A stretch of 64,000 nt of DNA from Anaeramoeba flamelloides. Lineage: Eukaryota > Metamonada > Anaeramoebidae. Below, one piece after another: positions 55,490 through 64,000 of the stretch (its first letter is position 1; each line of letters starts with the position of its first letter). Both the position numbers and the translations under genes were made by a program. The stretch covers positions 2,666,001 through 2,730,000 of the forward strand of contig JANTQA010000026.1 in assembly GCA_027625915.1 (NCBI GenBank). The letters run 5' to 3'. The notes below the pieces were generated by a model, which saw nothing but the letters and a program-made list of their open reading frames with translations, had not been told where the DNA came from and made no database searches.

Positions 55490-58400
55490 TTATTTCAATT
55501 CTTCAACTTTTTCTTGGTCTTCGATCAATTTTTGTTCTTTTAAAAGAGTAAATTTTTCCCAAACATTTTTAGCGTCTATATCTTTACCTGCCTTTTTCAA
55601 GACAACATAATACATTATGTAAACGTTCTGCAATTGGCTAAATTTTTTGTGGTGTACTAGTTTCAAGGCCTTTTTTATTGTCTTTTCTGCCTTCTCAAAG
55701 TCCTTTAGCCAAACAAATAAAGCTGCCAAACACACATAGGGGTGATAGTTTGAAGGTTCCTTTTGCAACCAATTAATTAATTTTTTTTTTGCTTCCGTCT
55801 GGTCATTTTTTAACAGCAAGGATTTTATTATTAATAATATTAAATCTTTAAAATAGATATCCTTTGAATTCTCGAGAGTGTTTTTGAGTAATAAAATACT
55901 TTTGTCGATGAGCTGTTGCTTCCCCTTTTGAGATAATTGTGATAAATTCAAATAGGCAGTTACCAACCCTGTTCTGATTATTGGGTGGTTATTATTTTTA
56001 TCAAATAGGGGTATAGCCTGTTTTAAGTTTCCAGAAAAGACTAGTGCTTTCGCTAAATTAATTAAGATACACTTATTTAAATTATAGGAATTATTTTCAA
56101 AATAAATTTCCACTATTTGTTTTTTTTTATTTTTATTCTTCTCATCATCATTATCATTATCATTATCATTATCATTATCATTATCATTATCATTATCATT
56201 CCCATCAGCCATCGCTAAATTGTCAATTAAAAATTTGGCAGTTTGAAAACATTTTATTGCCAAATTGAATTTTTTTAAATTCATTGCACAGATACCAAAA
56301 GAATTCCAATGTATATAATTTAAGGGATCATATTGAACAATTTTCTGGAACAAAAGAAAGGCTCGGTCTCTGTCTTGTGTTAACATTGACATGTACGCAG
56401 TTCCTAGCATTGACGAAAAGCTGGAATTTTCGGATTCTTCATAAGACTGGATATAAAACTGTTTGGCCTTTTCCAAATTCGCATTCTTCCCCAGATCTTC
56501 CTGCAGTAACCCCATCCCAATCCAAGACAAATAGTCAAATGGATTAATAATTCTCGAGTTATTTAAGCATTTCAATGATTTTTGATATTTGCTTTTGTTG
56601 AAATAATATAAGCCCAAGTTACTCCATCCTTTTGAATAACTAAAATTATTGTCTAATTGTATGGATCTGATAAATGAATGCTTTTTTTTTTTTTCATTTT
56701 CTGAAATTATTCCAAAGGTGTTCCAGTATTTTTTATTAACGGGCTTTAATTTAAGGCACGATAAAAAGAATGAGATCACCTCATTTTCCAATTTTTTGAT
56801 TCTTTCGCTTGTGGCTTGTATCGAATTGGAATTAAATTTAATTTTATTATTGTCAATATTAATATTCTTTTGTTGTTGCTTAAATTTCATTAATTGCTTC
56901 AAAATGATTAATTGGAAAAATTTGATCAAACCAATATCATAAATTAAATTAACAATGTTTGATTTCATGTTTTGATTATTTTGCTGCTTCACTATTTTTA
57001 ACGAAATTTTATAAGCATTTAAACCCTTTTCTAAATAGAATACTTTTATTTTTTCAGCTTCAATAATTCTGTTAATTTCAAAATTCTCATTATCATCTTC
57101 ATCTTGATTTTTATTTTTATTTTCATCATCATCATCATCATCATTTTCATTTTCTTCTGTAATAATATAACCCGGTATCCTAAAATACATTGAATAAAGA
57201 TCCCCCAACGTTTTATAAAATGAAACTAAATTTGTATTATAACAAGTATTTTGATTATTCTGGGATTTTTTTAAATAAGTATTTAATAATCTACTGCCCT
57301 TTTTGATATAAAGCCAGGCCATTGAATGCTTTGATTGTGGGATATTATTTAATTTTAAATTTTCGTTTATTGAATAAATTTCAACCATATTTTCGTTCAA
57401 TGAAACCTTTGCTAGTTCAATATAAATTTGAGATAACGTAATAATAGCCGGTACGATAATATCCATATTTTTTTGATTTATTGGAATTTTTGTATCCTCT
57501 AATTTATGAAGCAAATCAGCTAAAACCTTTTGACCCTTTTCGTATTTTTTTAAAAATTTATATGTAACGCCAATTTGATAGTTTAAAAAATCCATTTTTT
57601 TCAAAATTTCTTCCTTTTTCTTTTCGAATTTTCCCTTTTCTTCTTCTTCTTCTTTATTGCCGTTCTCGTTATTATTGTTTTCACCCTTTCGATTTAATTG
57701 GCTTTGATAGATTTCTTTAGATTTTTTAAAAGACTTTTTTGCTGCCAAATATTTAAATTGAAATTTGTAAGAAATACCTAATAAATTCCATACGTGAGGA
57801 TTTTCTACATCATCTCGAAGAGAATTTTGCAAATATAAAGTGGAGTTTTCAATTTTATTGTTATTTAAATAATAAACCCCCAATCTTAAATTTGCCCATT
57901 TTAATTTATTTTCGCCGATTCTTTTAGTGCGCGAAATAATTGATTTGCACAATTCTATTGATTTTTGTTCTTGATTTTCGTTAATATAAATGTCAGATAA
58001 TAGCATTCCAATATCTGCTAAATAAGGATTTAATTTCAATGCGGCTGTAAAAGTCCGTTTAGCCTTTTCAATATTCCTTTCGACATAATAATAATATTGG
58101 CCTATGTAACTATAGGAGTGTGAATGTTTTGGATTTAATTGAATAGCCTTTAACAAGGAATTTAAACAATATTTGGGATCTGATTGATATTTTTCGCCAA
58201 TGTACCAATAAATGAGCCCCAGTCTGTGATGGTGTAGATAATTATTTGCTTCATTCTCAATACATTTTAAAAAACTGTTTATCAATTGATTTTGTAATTC
58301 GGTATCTAATTTTAAATTACCATTATTGATCGTGTTGCTGCTGCCACTGCCACTGCCACTGCCACTGTTATCTATTCCAGTTATTTCTAAAAATGCAATC

Positions 58401-60334
58401 CAATTTAATAAACTGATCGAATAATAATCATCTGGTAATATCTTGAGTACCTTTGTTAAATATCCTTTAGCCTCTTTATAATTATTTAATTGGAATTTTA
58501 ATTGGCCCATTTCTTTAAAAGTGGAGATATTGTTGGGTGAAATTTTTAAAATTTTTTTTAATAATGGCTCGATTTGGAAATTTATTTTTTTTTCATTTGA
58601 CTTTTTTTTATTCAATTTTAATATATTAGCAAATAACAACAGTAATTCTACTTTTCGATTTTTTAAAAAATCATAATTTTGTAATTTCCTATTTTTTAAG
58701 GTATTTAAAGCAATTTTAATTAAATTTGTTGCTTCGTTCAAATCCCTAAAATTCAATCGGTTTAAATAGAGTTCAATCAAGAGTTTATATGAACTAATCA
58801 ATTGGATTTTTGTTTTTTTATTCATAACTTTTTTTTTTAAGAGATTTATATTTTTTGTTTGTTTATCTTGCTCTTTCTCTTTCTCATTGTCATTGTCATT
58901 GATCTCATCTTCATTATCTTTGTTTTTCTGTAAAAAGTTTTTTAAATTAATTAAGAGATTACATGTTTGAAAAATTTCATTTTTCAATTTTTTTTCATTA
59001 TTGTTATTATAATTTAAAAAGCTATCATTAATTTTTTTAAAAATAACAAAAGGATCATCACTATAAAAATCTTGTTCACATAATACAACTAAATTTTGAC
59101 AAATCTCAATATTTAATGGATCAATTTTAAATAAATTTAATAAATCATTTAAAAACTTTTTTTTTTTGTTTTTAATTTCAATTTGAATTGATTCAATTTC
59201 CTGCTTTACCTTTTTAATCTTTTTCTGCGTAATCGCTTTTTGTTTATTTAATTTCTCTTTATTTTTTTGAATGTTATTCAATTGTTCATTAATAGCATTA
59301 ATTGTTTCTTCAAACAAATTTCCTTGTTCAATTTCTTCAAATTCTTCTTCTTCTTCTTCTTCTTGCTTATTATTTTTATTTTTATTGTTGTTGGTTTTAT
59401 TGTTGTCGTTTTTCTTTTTATTATTATTTTCCTTCTCAATCTTGTTATTTTCATTTTCATTCTCATTCTCATTTATATTGTCGTTGTCGCCAATTTCTAT
59501 TGTTTTGTCTAATTCAATTGTTTTTTCAAATTCTTCTTTATCTTTTAAAACCAATTTATATTTTAATTCGATTTTATTTAGTTTGGTCTCAATTAATTTC
59601 AAATCTTTTTTAAAACCAATTAAATGCTTTTGTTTCTTAATGATAATTTTGATTTCATTATCCAATTCCTTCTGGGTAACAGAAACCCAGATCGTTCGAA
59701 GTTCAGTTTGCGCTCTTTCATCTTTTGCAATGAGCGACACGGCCGTTTTAAAGATTTTCTGATGCTCTGAGGTCAATTTTGTTTTATAAAAATCGGAATC
59801 AATTAATTGTTTGCATTTTTCTAAAACCAACTGGATTTGAGCCTCTGTTAGCTCACACTGTGAAACTAAATCCCATAAAATCATGGCCTTTTCAGACGAG
59901 TTTTTTTTTGGCTTTTTCGAGATTATGCTGATTAATTTGTTAAAATATTCTTCTCTTTTCGCATGATTTTCTTCTTTTGGGAAAAAAACTTTTTGTTTTT
60001 TAATCATTGTTAAATATAAATCTTCTAATTTGTTGAGGTATAAACCAGTGTCAGTGTTGTAGAGCTTTTCTAATCCTTGGTATCCTTGGAACTGATCTGG
60101 AAATTCATTGATGGCAAACAGAAATAATTCTTCGGCCTTGCTTGGGTTGCCTAAGCTCGTGTTTGCAATACCACCAAAGATTAATGCATGGTAATTGCTT
60201 GGAAAAAATTTCAAAATCTCTTCACAGTTGTCAATTGTGGATTTGAAATCTTGTGACTGCAAATTCATTCTTGCAGTTTTTAACAATTGTTTCACTTGCT
60301 TTTTAGTTAAGTTCTTTTTTGATCTTCGTGACAT
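55490..60334 (-). CDS. Ski3/TTC37-like TPR protein
   Basis: A 1614-residue tetratricopeptide protein, probably the Ski3 (SKIC3/TTC37) scaffold of the Ski complex, which feeds mRNA to the cytoplasmic exosome for 3'-5' decay. The N-terminus (KKQVKQLLKTARMNLQSQDF, then NCEEILKFFPSNYHALIFGG) has the family's opening TPR pair and the GYQGLEKLY motif. Further TPRs lie at about 591-655, 721-800 (LKAIQLNPKHSHSYSYIGQY), 845-880, 1232-1365 and 1525-1556, so the two-ended array of the family is kept. Insertions of low complexity are typical of this genome: Lys/Asn/Glu (285-340), a Ser-Gly run (about 646-656), Asp/Glu/Asn (1058-1085) and alternating Asp-Asn (1376-1395). Length is near the human protein (1564). 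It is a single exon, starting MSRRSKKNLTKK. Another large TPR protein remains possible. Confidence 0.8.
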   Translation of the reverse strand: MSRRSKKNLTKKQVKQLLKTARMNLQSQDFKSTIDNCEEILKFFPSNYHALIFGGIANTSLGNPSKAEELFLFAINEFPDQFQGYQGLEKLYNTDTGLYLNKLEDLYLTMIKKQKVFFPKEENHAKREEYFNKLISIISKKPKKNSSEKAMILWDLVSQCELTEAQIQLVLEKCKQLIDSDFYKTKLTSEHQKIFKTAVSLIAKDERAQTELRTIWVSVTQKELDNEIKIIIKKQKHLIGFKKDLKLIETKLNKIELKYKLVLKDKEEFEKTIELDKTIEIGDNDNINENENENENNKIEKENNNKKKNDNNKTNNNKNKNNKQEEEEEEEFEEIEQGNLFEETINAINEQLNNIQKNKEKLNKQKAITQKKIKKVKQEIESIQIEIKNKKKKFLNDLLNLFKIDPLNIEICQNLVVLCEQDFYSDDPFVIFKKINDSFLNYNNNNEKKLKNEIFQTCNLLINLKNFLQKNKDNEDEINDNDNEKEKEQDKQTKNINLLKKKVMNKKTKIQLISSYKLLIELYLNRLNFRDLNEATNLIKIALNTLKNRKLQNYDFLKNRKVELLLLFANILKLNKKKSNEKKINFQIEPLLKKILKISPNNISTFKEMGQLKFQLNNYKEAKGYLTKVLKILPDDYYSISLLNWIAFLEITGIDNSGSGSGSGSSNTINNGNLKLDTELQNQLINSFLKCIENEANNYLHHHRLGLIYWYIGEKYQSDPKYCLNSLLKAIQLNPKHSHSYSYIGQYYYYVERNIEKAKRTFTAALKLNPYLADIGMLLSDIYINENQEQKSIELCKSIISRTKRIGENKLKWANLRLGVYYLNNNKIENSTLYLQNSLRDDVENPHVWNLLGISYKFQFKYLAAKKSFKKSKEIYQSQLNRKGENNNNENGNKEEEEEKGKFEKKKEEILKKMDFLNYQIGVTYKFLKKYEKGQKVLADLLHKLEDTKIPINQKNMDIIVPAIITLSQIYIELAKVSLNENMVEIYSINENLKLNNIPQSKHSMAWLYIKKGSRLLNTYLKKSQNNQNTCYNTNLVSFYKTLGDLYSMYFRIPGYIITEENENDDDDDDENKNKNQDEDDNENFEINRIIEAEKIKVFYLEKGLNAYKISLKIVKQQNNQNMKSNIVNLIYDIGLIKFFQLIILKQLMKFKQQQKNINIDNNKIKFNSNSIQATSERIKKLENEVISFFLSCLKLKPVNKKYWNTFGIISENEKKKKHSFIRSIQLDNNFSYSKGWSNLGLYYFNKSKYQKSLKCLNNSRIINPFDYLSWIGMGLLQEDLGKNANLEKAKQFYIQSYEESENSSFSSMLGTAYMSMLTQDRDRAFLLFQKIVQYDPLNYIHWNSFGICAMNLKKFNLAIKCFQTAKFLIDNLAMADGNDNDNDNDNDNDNDNDNDDEKNKNKKKQIVEIYFENNSYNLNKCILINLAKALVFSGNLKQAIPLFDKNNNHPIIRTGLVTAYLNLSQLSQKGKQQLIDKSILLLKNTLENSKDIYFKDLILLIIKSLLLKNDQTEAKKKLINWLQKEPSNYHPYVCLAALFVWLKDFEKAEKTIKKALKLVHHKKFSQLQNVYIMYYVVLKKAGKDIDAKNVWEKFTLLKEQKLIEDQEKVEELK
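56144..56203. repeat. in-frame hexanucleotide microsatellite in the Ski3-like gene
   Basis: Repeated CATTAT on the plus strand encodes alternating Asp-Asn on the minus strand. It preserves the frame, as do the CAT and TTC triplet runs elsewhere in the gene. Confidence 0.8.
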
Positions 60335-60344
60335 CTTGGTTTTT

Positions 60345-61310
60345 TGTTTTTTTTTTTTTTGTTAAGGTTAGATCGTAAAATCAAAAGGATTGAAAAATAA
60401 AAAAAAAGGAAAAAGTAAAAAAATGAATCATTCTTAATATAACTTGAAATAAGAATTTTTGATTAATTTTAACATTTAGGGAATGCTTAAGATTATAAAT
60501 TTTTTGTTGGTGATGGTTTGTATTTATTTTTTGAGGTTAGGCTGTTTAATATTTAATAAAAATAGTAATAAATTCATTCATTGATTTTTATCGAATAATT
60601 GTTTTAAAAAAAAAAAATTAAAAAATTATTCATTTAAACTTTGTTGTATTAAACAGAAGTAATTCAATTTCAACATTTTTTTGAGTTTTTTCTTTTTAAA
60701 AGTTGAGTTTATTTAGTCATTTCTGATGTGAAAATTGTACAAATAATCTTTTTGAAAAGGTTTTTTTTCTAATTATCGATAGAAACACAAAAACTAAAAT
60801 TAAGCACTTTTCAAACTGTTTTATTAACAGAAAGGAAAGTACAAGCTTTGAAAAACTCCAATATAAGAAAGTGGTAACTAGTTTTACCAAAATAATAATA
60901 GTATTGTTGATGGGACTGTTGAAACGATCAACAACAATATTGTTGAGATATAGAAAACCTTAAATGAATTAATATTATTGCAGTTAAATAAGAGTAAAAT
61001 TTTATTATATTTAAGGCTGAGACATGGAATTTTGGTGCTATTATTATGAAAAATGAGAACAACCAATGTTCTTTAAATTATAAAACAAGATAAATTTTGA
61101 TAATTAGGTTTTGTATACTTCTACTGTATTTCTTTACAAAGGGGAAAAATTTAAAAAGTTCTATCATCTTCACGTCTCTGTGGATTAATGAAATGTAACC
61201 AGACAGAAAAATATTCTTAATGTGAAATTTGAAAGACCATAAGATCAAATATAATATCTAAATCTTGCCAATTAACTACAAAAATGTCTTATCGTAAAAA
61301 AAAATTTCCT
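60345..61310. other. Ski3-like gene upstream flank
   Basis: No supported gene. A minus-strand frame at 60884-61066 is Leu/Ile/Ser-rich without a recognisable motif. Confidence 0.45.
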
Positions 61311-61318
61311 TTTGATCT

Positions 61319-61530
61319 CTACAAATTATAACCAACTAATAAATCAAAATAATCTTGAAACAACAGAGAATACCGGAAAAAGTGGGGGTGGGTTTGATAC
61401 ACAATTGGTAACAGTAAGTTTTTGTGAGAGGGATTGAAAGGGATTTTAAAATTCCCAAAAAGTCTATCATTTGGTGAAAATTTATAAATCTTAAAAATAG
61501 GTTCGACTGGATCTTTAATTGAGACCCTTA
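61319..61530 (-). other. terminal-exon-like piece, unidentified
   Basis: On the minus strand, TCTTTTTTTTTGTTTTCAG is a strong acceptor, followed by 70 codons: RVSIKDPVEPIFKIYKFSPN, then DRLFGNFKIPFNPSHKNLL, then TQTHP-like HPHFFRYSLLF and VGYNL before TAG. The exon would start in phase 1 (two bases complete the codon). Pro, Asp, His and Arg content is protein-like. Upstream exons would lie at higher coordinates, where a LINE insertion occupies 62452-62971. No family recognised. Confidence 0.45.
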
Positions 61531-62149
61531 CTGAAAACAAAAAAAAAGATAAATTAATAAAAAAAAAAAAAAGCCATTTGATCGAAAATAGAGAATTAAT
61601 CACAAGTAAAATTTTTAGAATGTTATTGTTTCAATCTGGGTTTTTATTTTGATTGAATATTTATTAAAAATTTCTTCGAAAATTTGATTATTTTTGGGAT
61701 ATCAAAATTCTTTCTTATCGGCCCATTTTAATTTATTTTTTCATTATCTATTTTCTTCACAATAGTAAATATTAAAATGATTTAAAAAATTGAGTTTCTA
61801 AAGAAAAGGGGGATTCTGTGGTGGGATTTAAAGAAATAATATCTATTAAAAATTGGTTACATTTATGTGAATTCTTAATAATATTTTTTAATTGATCTTT
61901 ACTTTAAAACAAAAATCATATCTCAAATATTTAAATCGTAATTTTTTAAAAAAATATAATTTCTTTATTTTTTTTAGTTAATTAGAAGTGAGTTAATTCA
62001 AAAAAATTACACTTTATTTAGAGATGGGTTTCCATGATTTTTCTGTTTATTTGGTAAAACAATAAATTTTACAGATAAAACATAAAAACCTCAAGAAAGG
62101 CTAGTTACAGGGCAGGCACTTTTGTTAGGTTTTTTTTTTAATTTTTGTA

Positions 62150-62425
62150 ATAAACCAACAATTTATTTAATTTTCAGTGAATTTCAACAAGTAAAAAAAA
62201 AGGGGGGGGCACTTTCCTTAGGTTTTCCAGAATTTAACAGAATTAAGTTAAATCATTGATAAACCCTTTGTATTCTGAAAAAAAAAATAGGATACTTCTT
62301 TTAGTTTTTTTTTATTTTTTTTATTTTTTAGAATAAATATAAAATATTGAAATTTTTGGTTTATTTCCAATTGCAAAAAAAAAAAAGGGGGGGGGGGCAC
62401 TTGCCTTAGGTTTTCCAGAATTTAA
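62150..62425. repeat. tandem duplication with G runs
   Basis: A-run, then 7 to 9 G, then GCACTT-CCTTAGGTTTTCC and AGAATTTAA appear twice, around 62195-62240 and 62378-62424 (spacing about 184 bp), with a third diverged unit near 62113-62135 (GGCACTTTTGTTAGGTTTT). CATTCTGGAAAACCTGG at 63001 is the inverted counterpart on the far side of the LINE. This is probably part of one repeat that the LINE split. Confidence 0.6.
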
Positions 62426-62451
62426 AAGCGAAAACAAAATTTAAGAATTTT

Positions 62452-62971
62452 TTTTTTATTTATTGAAAAAGTGTAAATCATACTCTAGTTGTCCTTATAC
62501 TTAAATTTCCTTTCAGAAATTTAAGTGTAAAATCATAGATTTCACGATTATTAACCAATGAAAATAATAATAAACTGTTATGGTTTAAAATTAATTCATT
62601 GGGTTTTTTTTTATTTAATTTATTCAGAAATATTAATCTATTATTTTCATAGAAGGGACATACCAACAAAAAATGATCAATATTTTCTATTATTTCATTA
62701 TGTTCATATTTTAAAGATAATGGACAAAATTTATTTGAATTTTTATTTATTATATAGTAATATCTGATTAAGCAATTGGTAAATTTCCTAAATTTTAGGA
62801 TTGTTGAACTTGATGGATAGTTAAGATAATTTTTAGTTGTGAATAATGAATTTTGGTTACTTAATATTGTGAAGTGTTTTTCCACTTTCCAGTTCTTGGA
62901 ATTCAATAATTCATTGCCTGTGTATTTATATATTTCCCTTTTTAGTTCAATTAAATCATTTGAATTCCAGT
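62452..62971 (-). mobile_element. 5'-truncated LINE insertion with 15-bp target duplication
   Basis: Identical AAATTTAAGAATTTT lies on both sides (62437-62451 and 62972-62986). The minus-strand body codes for the C-terminal end of a non-LTR reverse-transcriptase protein: NDLIELKREIYKYTGNELL, NCLIRYYYI, FCPLSLKYEHNEIIENIDHF and LLVCPFYENNRLIFLNKL. This is the Cys/His cluster (C-P-L...H-F-L-x-x-C-P) common downstream of the RT domain in LINEs. It ends SIRTTRV, stop, a short 3' UTR and an A-rich tail. The 166 codons present are uninterrupted. The RT domain itself is missing by 5' truncation, as is usual for target-primed insertion. Confidence 0.85.
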
Positions 62972-62989
62972 AAATTTAAGAATTTTAAT

Positions 62990-64000
62990 CTTTTTTTTTA
63001 CATTCTGGAAAACCTGGAAAATAGAATATTTATCATGATTTAATTTTTTTTTATAATTGGTTTTTTTTCAAGAGTGTGGAATTTTCAAAATTATAGGTTA
63101 TTAGGTATCAAAGTAAATGTCACAGAGTTAAATTGAAAACAAATTCATCTATATTTTTATTTGAAATTGTTTACCTGGAAAAAATCATTTTTTTATCGGT
63201 AAAAGACTTTTAAAAATAGTGTACTACTAAAAAAAAATAATATAATAAATTCACAACTAATGTAATAAAACTTCTTTACAATATAATTCTAATTTGGGTA
63301 CTTCAAATTCTTGTGGTTAACCTAAAAGAGTATTTTTAACTATCATTATTTACACGAAGTTGAGATAATAAATATATATATATTTTTCTTGGGGGTGTGA
63401 TATTTATATCACCCAGAAAGAACAACATTTTGCTAGTTTTTGAAACAATGATTTAAATTGTGTGAGCTATTATTTGTTGAAATAGTGTGGATCTTCTTGA
63501 AAAAAATTAAAAACACAAAAAATAAAAAAAAAATTCTTTGTAGTTTTACATTCTTTTTAAAAATTTCAATTTGGAGAAATTTTTGGATTCTTTAAAAATG
63601 TTTTAAAATAAGAGACTCTCACATAAAAAAAAAATAATTGTTTCTAATTTCAACCTTTTTAAAACGTTATTTTCTACATTTCTTTTAATCTCTCAAAATA
63701 ACTGTAACTATCCAAGAACAATGTGTTATATATTCTATCTTTTTAACAAAAAAAACATAAATATTTATTTAATATCTAGAGAAAATTCACATTTCTTCTA
63801 TTCCCCTGTCTCTTCCGTTTTTGACATTTAGAGACTTTTTACAAAAAAATCAAATAATTATTTCACAAATAAAAAAAAGAGGGGGGCGGGGGTTCAATAA
63901 TACTCATAATCAGAAGAGTATTATTAAATACAGATCTTTTTTCTAGAAATAGCCAATATACATATAACTGCAATAAAGGCTTATTTTTTATTATTCCAAA
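62990..64000. other. gene-free A+T-rich end of the window
   Basis: No gene. A perfect small hairpin lies at about 63393-63414 (GGGTGTGATAT, then ATATCACCC), and a G-rich run near 63882-63893. Confidence 0.5.

Noticed and set aside
47301-60334. A ciliate-like code with TAA as Gln, suggested by the two TAA codons at 47364 and 47460
   Set aside because: The 4.8-kb Ski3-like, 2.7-kb LEA-like and 2-kb Lys-rich frames contain many CAA Gln codons but no internal TAA, and most of the genes end in TAA.

Overview
The window is nuclear DNA of a strongly A+T-rich eukaryotic microbe, roughly four-fifths A+T by eye (not computed). Seven protein genes can be supported, and all are eukaryotic in type: a RhoGAP, a roadblock dynein light chain, an ankyrin-repeat protein, ribosomal protein eL29, a membrane protein with repeated LEA/WHy-like domains, a Lys-rich protein with paired CxxC motifs, and a Ski3/TTC37-like TPR protein. 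There is at least one spliceosomal intron (GTAAGT...TAG). The Lys/Glu/Asn/Ser-rich low-complexity stretches, low gene density and many short transposons suggest a free-living protist. An anaerobic amoeba such as Anaeramoeba is a guess from style only, not an identification. No tRNA, rRNA or CRISPR array was seen.

Layout. 1-12.8 kb is a gene-free graveyard of small DNA transposons: two 1-kb elements in inverted orientation, a near-perfect long-inverted-repeat element, a 700-bp terminal-inverted-repeat (TIR) element, several TTAA-flanked elements, and foldback MITEs. It also holds LINE 3' remnants and an unexplained duplicated unit at 4.1-4.4 kb. 13-18 kb carries the RhoGAP and roadblock genes, both on the minus strand. 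21.9-30.6 kb appears to be one gene: nine ankyrin repeats, a 7.2-kb phase-0 intron, then a tenth ankyrin repeat running into a coiled coil. 30.6-40.5 kb has eL29 (minus) among repeats. 40.6-43.3 kb is the LEA/WHy-like membrane protein (minus). 43.3-49.2 kb holds repeats, two exon-like pieces and a 104-codon frame with two in-frame TAA codons. 49.2-51.2 kb is the Lys-rich protein (plus). 55.5-60.3 kb is the Ski3-like gene (minus). 60.3-64 kb holds an exon-like piece, a short tandem duplication and a 5'-truncated LINE with a perfect 15-bp target duplication.

The genes do not form a pathway. They are housekeeping functions (translation, 3'-5' mRNA decay scaffold, dynein transport, Rho signalling) scattered among transposons. 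The most interesting features are the very long intron that splits an ankyrin repeat array exactly between repeats, the large inverted-repeat structures that could form long dsRNA if transcribed, the duplicated hairpin-rich unit, and several short exon-like or decayed coding pieces that hint at unrecognised intron-split genes or gene relics.
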